This document shows, piece by piece, positions 1 through 8,572 of a stretch of 64,000 nucleotides of DNA. Within the stretch, counting starts at the first letter, position 1. Each line of letters starts with the position of its first letter. The translations under genes and the position numbers were made by a program. Below the pieces are notes generated by a model. The model made no database searches. It was given only the letters and a program-made list of their open reading frames with translations, and was not told where the DNA came from. Origin of the DNA: a virus; the IMG/VR virus record IMGVR_UViG_3300042465_009257, positions 109,359 through 173,358 of that record; one strand, 5' to 3'.

Positions 1-83
1 TTTCCTTGCCTGTGAAGATCCAGCAGAACCTTGCGGGCCTGATCTCCGTTTAAATTAAGAATGAAATCGACGTTTTGTGCCAT
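1..83 (-). CDS. N-terminus of probable tail tape measure protein (partial)
   Basis: Only the first 28 codons lie in the window; the gene runs off the left end. The visible start is MAQNVDFILNLNG, followed by DQARKVLLDLHRQG. It resembles the opening beta-strand/helix of tape measure proteins, which often begin with a short strand and then long helices. It sits last in the tail block, after the tube and the putative assembly chaperones, where siphoviruses put the tape measure. The ATG (83-81) is 13 nt below the expected start site of the late promoter at 104-130, so it has its own transcript start. The function is inferred from position; the sequence alone is too short to prove it. Confidence 0.5.
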   Translation of the reverse strand, partial: MAQNVDFILNLNGDQARKVLLDLHRQG

Positions 84-103
84 GACCTTTTACCTATCAC
101 ATA

Positions 104-130
104 TTACAATCGACTACTCCAAAATGGAAA
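104..130 (-). promoter_or_regulatory. Phage late promoter (TTTCC-N17-TGTAAT)
   Basis: On the minus strand the -35-like box AAATTTCC and the -10-like box TGTAAT are separated by exactly 17 bp. The site drives the putative tape measure gene starting at 83. It is one of a family of 14-15 such sites in the window. Confidence 0.75.
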
Positions 131-131
131 T

Positions 132-1004
132 TTAATTGCGTTTTTTCTTACTCTGCGCCAAATCAGCCTCAACCTCCGATCCCGACAATTCTTTTTCCTC
201 TGGCGGCGCGTTATTTTTAACGATAGCGTAGGTCTCCAGCATTTTCGGCTCTTTATAGAAATCCTCTGGCGCTTCCCAAGCAATTTTAATAACCTCATTA
301 TATCTCTTAGCCAAACGAAGCAAATTCATTTGATATACTGTCAATTCCGGCGCGGGTTTTTTAAAGAAATCTCCTGGATTTGAAACGTAATTATCAAAAA
401 CAGAATAGAAAAAAGAAGAAACAACAAGAAGTTCTAGGTATTCCTCATTGAATTTTAATACTTTATTAGAGTAATCATTGCGCAAAATGGTCAATTCAAC
501 TTCGCCCAATAGATTAAATTCTTCTTCTTCAAAGAACGGCGACCCATCAAGTTTGCGGCTGGCCAAGAAAATTTCAAAATCATACGAGCGACTATAGGCA
601 TAAGACTCGCAACAATCCTGGGTAGCAATATTCCGCTTCATAGCGTCAGAATCAATGTCGTCCTTCATCTCCCGCAAAGTCTCATGGAAGCTTCGAATAT
701 TCTGCACCATTCCCATTGCCGGAATTTTGGAACGCCGCGCCCAAATCATCTTATAATCATCTAATTTTCTTTTAAATGATTCTTCATTTTCTTGGCTCCA
801 AAAAGTCGGATCATTAAATTTATTTAATATAGTATCCCGCAACTCTACTCCGTGATCTTTGGCCCATTTTAGATGTTTCTCGCGGTCCTCATCTACTAAA
901 CACTGGTCAAAAATAGATTGATGAATATATACGATAGGCTGGCCCCTGAAAACAGAGGTAGTCTTACCTTCGCAAATCTCTTTATATCCGAAAACTTGGC
1001 TCAC
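132..1004 (-). CDS. Putative tail assembly chaperone (290 aa)
   Basis: I do not recognise a named domain. The protein is charged, rich in E/K/F/Y and largely predicted helical, and ends in an acidic then basic tail (SGSEVEADLAQSKKKRN). It overlaps the preceding gene by 4 nt (ATGA), which implies coupled translation, and lies directly before the tape measure. Two coupled genes between tail tube and tape measure are typically the tail assembly chaperones (lambda G/GT position). Here the second protein has its own start instead of an obvious -1 frameshift. The assignment is positional inference. Confidence 0.4.
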   Translation of the reverse strand: MSQVFGYKEICEGKTTSVFRGQPIVYIHQSIFDQCLVDEDREKHLKWAKDHGVELRDTILNKFNDPTFWSQENEESFKRKLDDYKMIWARRSKIPAMGMVQNIRSFHETLREMKDDIDSDAMKRNIATQDCCESYAYSRSYDFEIFLASRKLDGSPFFEEEEFNLLGEVELTILRNDYSNKVLKFNEEYLELLVVSSFFYSVFDNYVSNPGDFFKKPAPELTVYQMNLLRLAKRYNEVIKIAWEAPEDFYKEPKMLETYAIVKNNAPPEEKELSGSEVEADLAQSKKKRN

Positions 1005-1702
1005 TCGGTTCTAATGAGTTCGGCAAAATCTTCCATTTTATCTTCTGTAACCCCCTTGAAAAGGAAAGCGTCAAGAATTAGAAAGGCTCTTTCAAAGGCG
1101 GCAATTTCAGCACCGTGCGTTTCTACACCGTCGAAAGCCTCGTAGTAATGAGTGCGCCGCGTTTCGTCTGCATGGCCCGCAAAGACAGGTTGACCTGATT
1201 CCCAGTGAAGAAGATTCAAGACCGCCCAGAGGCACGTTTCGCGCTCAGAAATCGATTCTGCGGTATGTTCATAAACCTCCAAGAGTCGCGCTTCCATTTT
1301 CTGGACCTGTTCGTAAAGATCTTGGAATTCCAGTTCAACTTTAGAGGTATCGCCACCTTCAACCTTAATTTTCTGGTATTCGTTACGCTTAATATTCAAT
1401 TCCGGCAGGATAACATCAAGTTCTTCCAAATCAGCCTTGGCATAAGCAAAACCACCTTGATTTAGAATTGCAGTTCGCATTGATTCGCGGCTTTGAACAC
1501 CCATAGCGACAGCTTTGCCGAATTCGGCGGATTGAATTACCCGCATTTGCTCAATTTCGCGGCGACCTGGGAGTTTGACAAAACATCCAACATCCTCAAC
1601 TAATTTTACTTCTTTGGTAAGAATTCCATCTTCTGTTTTTTCTTCAACTTTTTTAGTAATCGTCTTCGGGACGGTAAACGTGTGTAATTTCTTAATAGTC
1701 AT
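1001..1702 (-). CDS. Putative tail assembly chaperone / tail protein (233 aa)
   Basis: I chose the ATG at 1702 (MTIKKLHTFTVPKTI); a longer reading to 1726 would need a TTG start. The N-terminal ~60 residues look like beta-strands (TFTVPKTITKKVEEKT), followed by a helical, acidic region with a possible coiled coil (FQDLYEQVQKMEARLLEVYE). The stop overlaps the start of the next gene (ATGA at 1001-1004). Position between tail tube and tape measure suggests a tail assembly chaperone; no motif proves it. Confidence 0.4.
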   Translation of the reverse strand: MTIKKLHTFTVPKTITKKVEEKTEDGILTKEVKLVEDVGCFVKLPGRREIEQMRVIQSAEFGKAVAMGVQSRESMRTAILNQGGFAYAKADLEELDVILPELNIKRNEYQKIKVEGGDTSKVELEFQDLYEQVQKMEARLLEVYEHTAESISERETCLWAVLNLLHWESGQPVFAGHADETRRTHYYEAFDGVETHGAEIAAFERAFLILDAFLFKGVTEDKMEDFAELIRTE

Positions 1703-1767
1703 ATGCTTTTTAGAAAAGTATGGCAAAATTTAATAGCCAAGCTTAGTTTTAATTTTTAATAAATAGT

Positions 1768-2058
1768 TTATAATCCTCTCCGTAATTCTCCACCGTAATC
1801 CAGCAATTTTTTCCTGTAGACTTGGTACTGAGCCTCACCTAAAGATTCTGCGTGTTTTGCCAAATGGGTCAATTCCACATCAATCCCTGATTTTTCGAAA
1901 ACAAATAATTCATATTCCGAAAGCGACTCTCCAAGCTTCTCTACTTGGGTTTCCTGCTGCACACGGGCATCCTCAAGAATTCCAAGACAGTATTTGACCA
2001 TCTCTGTGATTCTCCGCTCGGCACGAAACCGCAGAACTTCTTCTTTCACCTCATCCAT
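1768..2058 (-). CDS. Small helical protein of unknown function (96 aa)
   Basis: This is a short, charged, predicted all-helical protein (MDEVKEEVLRFRAERRITEM at the start). There is no signal peptide, membrane segment or recognisable domain. It lies inside the tail module between the tailspike gene and the putative assembly chaperones, so a tail assembly role is possible. A weaker late-promoter-like site (2074-2100) stands just upstream. The ATG is preceded by AAGGA, one of the few purine-rich stretches near a start in this region. Confidence 0.5.
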   Translation of the reverse strand: MDEVKEEVLRFRAERRITEMVKYCLGILEDARVQQETQVEKLGESLSEYELFVFEKSGIDVELTHLAKHAESLGEAQYQVYRKKLLDYGGELRRGL

Positions 2059-2073
2059 ATTCCTTAATCTATT

Positions 2074-2100
2074 TTACAAGAAAAAGGAAAAAAAGAGAAA
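2074..2100 (-). promoter_or_regulatory. Weaker late-promoter-like site (TTTCT-N17-TGTAAA)
   Basis: It has one mismatch in the upstream box (TTTCT for TTTCC), but the spacer to TGTAAA is again exactly 17 bp, and the gene start at 2058 is correctly placed. An overlapping TTTCC closer in (spacer 7) does not fit the family. Confidence 0.4.
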
Positions 2101-2116
2101 GTTTATTTAAATAAAA

Positions 2117-3910
2117 TTAAAAAACCGGACCTGTAAAGAACTGGCGTGAAGTATTTACTGGGTTTGACGGATTGACCGGATCATAAGCTCCTCCACTAGG
2201 CGATCCGGCTACTGGTGTATAAGGTAAAGTGGTCGTCCATGCGTAGGCATTCCCACGGCTGTAGTGGGCAATACCAGCTAGTCCCTGAATCGTTGGCGAC
2301 TGACCTTGACCAAATGCTCGGATATTTTTATTATACATTGCGTCACGAATCAGGAAAGTTACTCCACCGCTGCATTTCAGCCCGTTAATGTTTACGCGGT
2401 CTTTGACATTATACGGAACGGGATTAAGGGCAACTGTTGAGTACGCTCTGCTAATTAAAACGCCAGTTCCGTAGCCAAAGTAACGTGTAGAATCATTAGT
2501 TGCATTGTATGTAATTGCATTTACCGCCGTTACTTCTGATTCATTTGCAAAATCTACTCCAGAAAGTCCATCTTCATAATATAATGCGCCTCGTGCAGGG
2601 TCTTGCAGTTGCCAGATATTCAAACTCGTTAAACTAATATTATTTCCGCCTGTGCTATTTTCTTCAACATGGATACCAACGACCGGACCTTCAATGTGAA
2701 TATTTGAAACAGACATATTTCCTTGCGCCTTAATTCCGATCAGTGGATATGTAACAACCCATGCAGGTTCTGGGTCCGCAGGCGCAACATTCCAAGCTGA
2801 GCTGATTCTTTTTACCATGCTCATGTCGATTGTTCCAACATTGACACTCGCGTTATTGGTAGCATATGAAAAATAAATAGGTATCATATCACGAACAGTA
2901 CGCCCGGTAATCCAGAAATTTTTAATACTTAGACCGTTGACAACTGATGCTGGATAAGACCCTCCTGCGACCCTATGGGAGCAGAACCCAATTCCAAACC
3001 CAGTTGGATTTGAAATAACAACTTCATCAATAATTGAACATTCCTCGACATTTCCTTTAGAGGAAATCCCTGAGATTCGTTTATTAGTTAAACGGTAGGC
3101 AAACGAAGCGTAGTAACATTCAATTAAGACTCCCGTAACTTGATTGCGATAAGTCGCTCCACCTCCAGGTCCTCCAATCCAAATAACTGCTCCGTGATTT
3201 GGCACATCCAGTGAAGGGTTATCCCAGACATCCGACTGAAGCCAAGTGTCTGCCACCCATTCAGATGTGGCAGTGATAGAAGTTTGCGCTGAGCCTGATC
3301 CTTTGATGTGAATGTATCCGCCATGGCAGTCGATTGGTCTCGCAACGTAGTAGATGCGTGGGCCAAGGCTGACGGTAGTCCCATGCCAATCAGGATATGT
3401 TAAACCAACGGCTCCGGCGCGGGTAGATGACTGAATCGCGCAGTTGATGGCAATGTCGTGACGGTCAGTTTGCAAGCCCCACCACTCAGGGTAGACTTCT
3501 GTTCTGCCGAACATTCCGACGATATCTCCTGCATCAAATCCGCTAAAGATCTGACTTCTATCGGCCAAGCACTGGCCAAAGAATTTCAAGGTAGATCCAG
3601 AGCCTTTTATTAATTTAAAAGTATTAAAATCAATTGTTTTTTCTACTGGAATTACTGTAGATCCAGCAGGAAGAGTAATATTTGCCCCAAGTCTAAGAGT
3701 TAAAGTTCCAGCTTCCGCTAAAGCGCTTGTTAATTGAGCTTGAGTAGTAATAAATCTTAAAGAGGAATCGGAATTAGTCTGTAACCAATTTTGCATTGCC
3801 GCCCGATCAGCCTTTGAATCTCCACTACTATCAATAAGATAAGTAAAGGCCGCACTACTAGGAGCGGTAGCTAAAGGTAAATCGCGAATTCTGTCTCCTG
3901 CTGTTGCCAT
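2117..3910 (-). CDS. Tailspike with right-handed beta-helix (597 aa)
   Basis: After a short N-terminal region (to about residue 50), residues ~50-500 show the repeating short strands, glycines and asparagines of a parallel beta-helix, as in pectate-lyase-like tailspikes (for example GYIHIKGSGSAQTSI and MSVSNIHIEGPVVGIHVEEN). Such proteins bind and often cleave surface polysaccharides. No catalytic residues can be assigned with certainty. The gene follows the tail tube transcriptionally and has its own late promoter at 3919-3945, whose spacing predicts a nearly leaderless mRNA. Confidence 0.65.
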   Translation of the reverse strand: MATAGDRIRDLPLATAPSSAAFTYLIDSSGDSKADRAAMQNWLQTNSDSSLRFITTQAQLTSALAEAGTLTLRLGANITLPAGSTVIPVEKTIDFNTFKLIKGSGSTLKFFGQCLADRSQIFSGFDAGDIVGMFGRTEVYPEWWGLQTDRHDIAINCAIQSSTRAGAVGLTYPDWHGTTVSLGPRIYYVARPIDCHGGYIHIKGSGSAQTSITATSEWVADTWLQSDVWDNPSLDVPNHGAVIWIGGPGGGATYRNQVTGVLIECYYASFAYRLTNKRISGISSKGNVEECSIIDEVVISNPTGFGIGFCSHRVAGGSYPASVVNGLSIKNFWITGRTVRDMIPIYFSYATNNASVNVGTIDMSMVKRISSAWNVAPADPEPAWVVTYPLIGIKAQGNMSVSNIHIEGPVVGIHVEENSTGGNNISLTSLNIWQLQDPARGALYYEDGLSGVDFANESEVTAVNAITYNATNDSTRYFGYGTGVLISRAYSTVALNPVPYNVKDRVNINGLKCSGGVTFLIRDAMYNKNIRAFGQGQSPTIQGLAGIAHYSRGNAYAWTTTLPYTPVAGSPSGGAYDPVNPSNPVNTSRQFFTGPVF

Positions 3911-3918
3911 AATGTTTA

Positions 3919-3945
3919 TTACAATTCTTTTTTAAAAAATGGAAA
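3919..3945 (-). promoter_or_regulatory. Phage late promoter fused to the tail-tube terminator
   Basis: The boxes are TTTCC and TGTAAT with a 17-bp spacer. The upstream TTTCC box is formed from the end of the T-tract of the terminator at 3942-3985, so termination and re-initiation are physically joined. The predicted start site lies about at the ATG of the tailspike gene. Confidence 0.75.
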
Positions 3946-3985
3946 AAAATAAAGAGCCGCCCCGGAACTTTCCAGAGCGACTCTT
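3942..3985 (-). terminator. Rho-independent terminator after the tail tube gene
   Basis: On the minus strand a 14-16 bp stem (arms AAGAGTCGCTCTGGAA and TTCCGGGGCGGCTCTT, with G-T pairs) is followed by TATTTTTTT. The stem is long and strong. It ends the tail tube transcript. Confidence 0.85.
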
Positions 3986-3991
3986 CATAAA

Positions 3992-4039
3992 CCTACTCAG
4001 AGAATTCCAAGGGGGTCCATAGGGAAATTTATCCCCTAT
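3992..4039 (-). other. Conserved 3' UTR module: post-stop hairpin and CCTATG...GAGTAGG block
   Basis: Directly after the tail tube stop (TAA, then an in-frame TAG) the mRNA can form a hairpin (arms ATAGGG/CCCTAT, 4019-4039). A block CCTATG...GAGTAGG (about 3992-4023) follows and is repeated with the same order behind the capsid gene (30809-30853). It may protect the mRNA 3' end or assist termination; this is inference. Confidence 0.5.
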
Positions 4040-5118
4040 TAAGTGTTTGCGATACCAGACATAAACAATCCATTCAGAGAATCATTACCGCCACCGACAG
4101 TTCCTTGGAAGTTCATTGTTACCGTGGAAGCGTCCCCACCGATAGAGAAATCATGAGCTTGGCTTTCGTAAGAGAGGTTTTTCAGGCGGAAAAGAGAGGC
4201 AACTGCGCCAGTTCCAGAACAGTTTGGACGACGGATGGTGACATCAACACTATAAGATCCGGTTTCACAAGCAAAAGTGGACAAACGCCCAGCCGTCATA
4301 TCTTTTGCAAGGAATTCAACCGCAAAAGTTACAGGGATAACATCAGCAATAATACTATCTTTACGATAGAAAGCGCCGAGACATTGCTGCTGCTGACGAC
4401 CGAACTCAACTCCAATATCTACACTTTGCACGCAGGCATTGGCTAAATCGTAGAAAACCCCAGACGCGCCGGAAAGGTTGACGCTGATATCGCGGGGACG
4501 GAGAATTGGGTCGCGACCACCGAAAGCATTTCCAGAAGCGGTCGGTAGAGTAAATGTACCAGTGGCAATCGCTCCAGTATTTACGTTAATAGCGGGCAAA
4601 CGCTCAGCACTAGAATCAACGTAGTATTCCGCGTCAACAGCCTCAAAAGACATGGAAACAGTAGGATAAGAGCCGACTGCCGCATTAAAATTATACGAAG
4701 AGATCGTAGCATTTCCGAAACCAATACAAGGAGTAGAGCCAGGAACTGCGCCGATAGCATCAATCCCATCCGAAGAAATCATCGCAAAAATGTTACGTTC
4801 ATCTTTCGTTCCGTCAAGAAGATTTGAAAAAGCGCCGCTGATAGTACTATCAGTGATAAATCCGAAGCTTTTCTCGTTATCGAAATTACTTAGGTAGTAA
4901 GATAGATCAAAAGTCACTACGGGAGCAGCAGGATCTTCGCGACGATCAGCGGCACGTTTACCGAAGACCAGGATATCTTCCTTAGAGGTTGCGAAATTGT
5001 AACCAAAACTCTGAGTTCCGTAGATCTCTTTAATATTGGCGGTAGTATGTGTTCCAGTCGCAGGAGATGGGCCTGCGTAAAGGACAACGTTGGAAGAGGC
5101 GATTTTTTTGCGTGGCAT
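4039..5118 (-). CDS. Major tail tube protein (359 aa)
   Basis: The protein is almost entirely beta-rich, with N/G/S/T-rich turns (IKEIYGTQSFGYNF, TVSMSFEAVDAEYYV). Its two halves look like two tube-type beta domains, as in siphovirus major tail proteins of T5-like length. It has its own late promoter (5142-5168), tandem stop codons (TAA TAG), a conserved 3' UTR block and a very strong terminator, as expected for a very abundant structural protein. The capsid gene has the same 3' arrangement. The start ATG is clear; no Shine-Dalgarno sequence precedes it. Confidence 0.65.
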   Translation of the reverse strand: MPRKKIASSNVVLYAGPSPATGTHTTANIKEIYGTQSFGYNFATSKEDILVFGKRAADRREDPAAPVVTFDLSYYLSNFDNEKSFGFITDSTISGAFSNLLDGTKDERNIFAMISSDGIDAIGAVPGSTPCIGFGNATISSYNFNAAVGSYPTVSMSFEAVDAEYYVDSSAERLPAINVNTGAIATGTFTLPTASGNAFGGRDPILRPRDISVNLSGASGVFYDLANACVQSVDIGVEFGRQQQQCLGAFYRKDSIIADVIPVTFAVEFLAKDMTAGRLSTFACETGSYSVDVTIRRPNCSGTGAVASLFRLKNLSYESQAHDFSIGGDASTVTMNFQGTVGGGNDSLNGLFMSGIANT

Positions 5119-5141
5119 ACAGTAAAATTAGTTAATATTCT

Positions 5142-5168
5142 TTACAATCAGTCGGTTTTAAATGGAAA
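5142..5168 (-). promoter_or_regulatory. Phage late promoter of the tail tube gene
   Basis: AAATTTCC and TGTAAA are separated by 17 bp. The predicted leader is about 16 nt. Confidence 0.75.
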
Positions 5169-5193
5169 TTTTAATTTTTGTTTTTTAATTAGC

Positions 5194-6810
5194 TTAAGGG
5201 GCCACTATTGGAGGTGCAGTTACAATGACTAAACGAGGGCGAATAGAGGCAACAAGATTATTAGCTGAATTAAATTGTAATCCATCTCCACTACTTTCAT
5301 CAGGCCCTTGAAGTAGCCAACCATTATTAGAAGATGGAGTCGTAACCCAGCCTTGTACGGTAGCTACATTTAGATTTATTGTGCAAAATCCAGTATAATT
5401 ATCCAAGCCTTGCCCTACAGGAGTGGGACCATAAATTGTTTCAGGAGTACTTACAGCATCTACGTTATTAGCGCTGATTCCATTTACAAGGGTATCCCAA
5501 GTATCTGTAGCTACCCATGGAATTAAGATCTTATGCATTACGAAGCCAAGCCCTTCAGTTCCGATAAGTATTTCCAGATAAGCCTGGATTACTATTTGAT
5601 CTGTAGGTATAGATGATAAATCAAACTGAATAAATGCTTGTCTTGTTCTAGAGACAGTTGGATAAGCCGAATAATCCCAGTCAACCACCAAAGTTGTTGA
5701 TGTTCCATTCGCAGTAGTAGGAAGACTTGAATCTAAATACGTATCAACATTTCCCGTGTAAGATGATACCCCTTGTTGAAAACTATAAGTAGTAGGTGCT
5801 CCCAATGAACGATCAAAGCGAAAAAGTGGATAATTCGTACTAGTCCCGCCGTGTGTTGTAACGTATTCAGAACAGGTATAATAATATAAACCAGATGAGT
5901 CAAAGCAGATTGCTTCCCCCTGAGGTTCTGCGTTGGTTTGAACAGCTTTAAAACCACTTGCTTTTATTCCTGTCGCGCATGGCATTTGAGTTGGCGCAGT
6001 CGCCAAAGCATCATAAACGGTTTGAGTTGATGGATTGCGGGAAAAACGAGAGACTTTATCGTAAGAGCGAACTAGAATTTCGGTTCCATTTGGGGAAATA
6101 CAGCCCCCGGTCGCATACCCATCATTACCAGAAGGTGTGGTGGAAAGTGTATTAAAAGTAGCATCTGCCGAAAGTTCCCCCATGTAAGTCAGCGTTTGAG
6201 TTCCGGTGTAACTCGCGGCCCATGACAATTTATAACATAAAGTTGGTGTAATTCTCTTTGTAATAATAAAAAGATCTCCAGTAAGAGGGTCTATAATCGC
6301 CGCCTCAACATCTTTATGCGTAGGAATATTCCCTCCTGGAAAGGCACAGACGATTTCTTCCCAATCAGTTCCGCTGGCTAAAGTCCCATCACTTCCTGTG
6401 ACAACTGGCTCTTTTATCCGAAATACTTTAAATGTAGCCCTGGCATTGGCATTATCACCAGTATCCAGTAAATATACATAAGCGATGCCGCCGCGCCGAA
6501 CTGAGCCGCATTCTTCTACGTCAGAAACACTCGCTCCAGTAAGAACCCACTTTCCTGCATTGGCGGCAGTGGCGCGATTAATGGCGATAATATGAGGATT
6601 TGCGCCGTCCTCAATTGCCCAAATATAATTCTTATTTTCTTGACGTTGAGCAGTAGCTAATCCAGAAAGTTCAACATAAGCAATCGGTAAATTGCCAACC
6701 TTGACTGGGCCATAAAACCACCCTTTTTTACTCTGCTGTGAAGCAGCAGGATGCCCTGATAAGCTGACAACCGATAAGAGTAAAAAAATAATAAATAGAA
6801 TACGATTCAT
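5194..6810 (-). CDS. Secreted or virion-displayed beta-propeller/DNRLRE-like protein (538 aa)
   Basis: It begins with a clear Sec signal peptide (MNRILFIIFLLLSVVSLSG, then AASQQ), which is unusual for a tail protein. Residues ~30-330 have repeated strands and D/G turns consistent with a beta-propeller. Residues ~345-530 resemble the DNRLRE/collagen-binding-like beta-sandwich: a strand VDTYLDSS, then AFIQFDLSSIP, AYLEILI, and near the end RPRLVIV. It lies 1 nt from the next signal-peptide protein (6812-8551). The role may be adhesion or coating of the cell surface. Function is not proven. Confidence 0.5.
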   Translation of the reverse strand: MNRILFIIFLLLSVVSLSGHPAASQQSKKGWFYGPVKVGNLPIAYVELSGLATAQRQENKNYIWAIEDGANPHIIAINRATAANAGKWVLTGASVSDVEECGSVRRGGIAYVYLLDTGDNANARATFKVFRIKEPVVTGSDGTLASGTDWEEIVCAFPGGNIPTHKDVEAAIIDPLTGDLFIITKRITPTLCYKLSWAASYTGTQTLTYMGELSADATFNTLSTTPSGNDGYATGGCISPNGTEILVRSYDKVSRFSRNPSTQTVYDALATAPTQMPCATGIKASGFKAVQTNAEPQGEAICFDSSGLYYYTCSEYVTTHGGTSTNYPLFRFDRSLGAPTTYSFQQGVSSYTGNVDTYLDSSLPTTANGTSTTLVVDWDYSAYPTVSRTRQAFIQFDLSSIPTDQIVIQAYLEILIGTEGLGFVMHKILIPWVATDTWDTLVNGISANNVDAVSTPETIYGPTPVGQGLDNYTGFCTINLNVATVQGWVTTPSSNNGWLLQGPDESSGDGLQFNSANNLVASIRPRLVIVTAPPIVAP

Positions 6811-6811
6811 A

Positions 6812-8551
6812 TTATTGCAGATTTCCAGAGATTACAACGGCATTGGTGGCGTAGCTCATTATATCTACGACAGCGAATTGACCTTGGGTGGAGAGAAGAG
6901 TTCCGAAACTATTAATGGTCGCCGAAGCTCCTGGCGCGAGAGTAACAACGCCCGCTCCCCCTTGAACGATTTTGCAGGTAAAGTTCGCGGCGAGACCACT
7001 TGGAACAGTAAGAGTAATAGCTGAAGCATTTGTAAGAGTCACAACCTTATCTTTATCAGAAGCTTGAAGAGTATAAGTAGTTCCTGTTTGGGCATTAATA
7101 CCCCCAAGTGTAGCCCATTGTGGAGCAGTTGCCCCAGCATTAACTTGCAAAACTTGTCCAGCTGTTCCAATTGCAAGCCGAGTCGCTGTGTCGGAACCAG
7201 TCCCATAGGCAAGATCTCCAGCTACATTCCATAATACATCAGTAGCCATATTCCCGCCTGAGGAAGGAGTCTGCCATGTTGCAGTTGTCCCACTTGTTGC
7301 CATTAGAACTTGACCATTAGTTGGAGCGGTTGCGGCTGATACGCTTACAGTGGTGGTCGCAGATCTTAAAGCATTAGAAGTTCCAGCTGTAAATCCATTA
7401 GCAGTTCCGCTAATATTCGTTCCAACCAAAGTAGAAGGAGTTCCTAAATTAGGATTTATTAGGGTTGGCGAATCATTCATGACAACGAATCCCGTTCCTG
7501 TTTCATTAGAAATTACTCCTGCAAATTGGGCCGAGGTTGTGGCGGCAAATTGACTAAGGGGATTAGTAGTTAAAGCGTTTCCTGATGTAGCAGGATTTTG
7601 CCAACTTGCGACGCTTGAACTTGTGGCCGTTAAAATTTGACCAGCACTAGGAGCAGCAGAGGCCGATACACTGACAGTCGTAGTAGCAGACTTTAATGCA
7701 TTGGAAACGCCAGAAGTAAGATTAGCAGCAGTTCCACTAATGTTTGTTCCGACTAAAGTGGAAGGAGTTCCTAAATTTGGAGCAATCAGAGTAGGATTAT
7801 TGTTCATAACAACAAAACCAATTCCCGTTTCATCTGAAATCGCATTGGCAAAATTTCCACTGCTAGGAGTTCCCAAAAAGGTGGCAACTGCTGGCCCTAA
7901 ACCGCTTACACCAGTACTGATTGGCAAGCCCGTCGCATTCGTTAAAGTCACGCTGGTCGGAGTTCCTAAAATTGGAGTTACTAAAGTTGGGGAGGTATTA
8001 TAAACTAAAAGATTAGTTCCTGTTTCATTTGACATAACTCCGGCGAGTTGGGCGGAAGTCGTTGCCGCAAACTGGCTGAGAGGATTTTCCGTTAAAGCAT
8101 TCCCTGATCCAACCGAAACAGTTGCCCCGTTAATTCTAGCTTTTAAAGCATTTGCGGTAGAATCATACCATAAATCACCGTTGACAAGAGTTGATGGATC
8201 AGAGGCTACCGCGCCGACATTAATGCCCGCCACTGTAGCACCAGGATTAAAACTAATGCGGACATTATCAAGCCAAGTCGCCGCGCCATTGACGGTCAAA
8301 GACGCGAAAGTCCCCGCGCCTGGAGTCACTGCCCCGATTGCGCCGGGTGCCCCCATCATTGTAGAAAGCAACGTACTATAATAGAGATTTTGGGTGGCAT
8401 TGGTTCCAGAGTCCCAAAATAGAAAGGCATCCCCGGCGGCGGGGGTAGAATTAGTTGGGTAATCAGTTCCAGACCCTTGTTTCTTCCACGCGCCAAAAGA
8501 GGAGGTCGTAAGAGCCAGGACTAAAATCAGAGAGAGATAGATTTTATTCAT
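6812..8551 (-). CDS. Tail-fibre-like protein with signal peptide and repeats (579 aa)
   Basis: An N-terminal signal peptide (MNKIYLSLILVLALTTSSFG) precedes a fibre of G/T/N/S-rich repeats. A module carrying NLGTPSTLVGTNISGTA and TTSAQFAGVISNETG is repeated two to three times (about residues 150-420), typical of phage fibre shafts. The C-terminal part (~490-579) is a compact beta-region (ITLTVPSGLAANFTCKIVQ) seen at the end of other phage fibres. The combination of export signal and fibre shaft is odd: either the fibre is exported by the infected cell or the signal acts as a membrane anchor. Confidence 0.55.
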   Translation of the reverse strand: MNKIYLSLILVLALTTSSFGAWKKQGSGTDYPTNSTPAAGDAFLFWDSGTNATQNLYYSTLLSTMMGAPGAIGAVTPGAGTFASLTVNGAATWLDNVRISFNPGATVAGINVGAVASDPSTLVNGDLWYDSTANALKARINGATVSVGSGNALTENPLSQFAATTSAQLAGVMSNETGTNLLVYNTSPTLVTPILGTPTSVTLTNATGLPISTGVSGLGPAVATFLGTPSSGNFANAISDETGIGFVVMNNNPTLIAPNLGTPSTLVGTNISGTAANLTSGVSNALKSATTTVSVSASAAPSAGQILTATSSSVASWQNPATSGNALTTNPLSQFAATTSAQFAGVISNETGTGFVVMNDSPTLINPNLGTPSTLVGTNISGTANGFTAGTSNALRSATTTVSVSAATAPTNGQVLMATSGTTATWQTPSSGGNMATDVLWNVAGDLAYGTGSDTATRLAIGTAGQVLQVNAGATAPQWATLGGINAQTGTTYTLQASDKDKVVTLTNASAITLTVPSGLAANFTCKIVQGGAGVVTLAPGASATINSFGTLLSTQGQFAVVDIMSYATNAVVISGNLQ

Positions 8552-8572
8552 TTTTAAATTATTTAAATAATA

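Noticed and set aside
7350-8381. Plus-strand reading frames of 66-100 aa across the fibre genes
   Set aside because: They mirror the repetitive fibre genes on the opposite strand and have no separate gene context.
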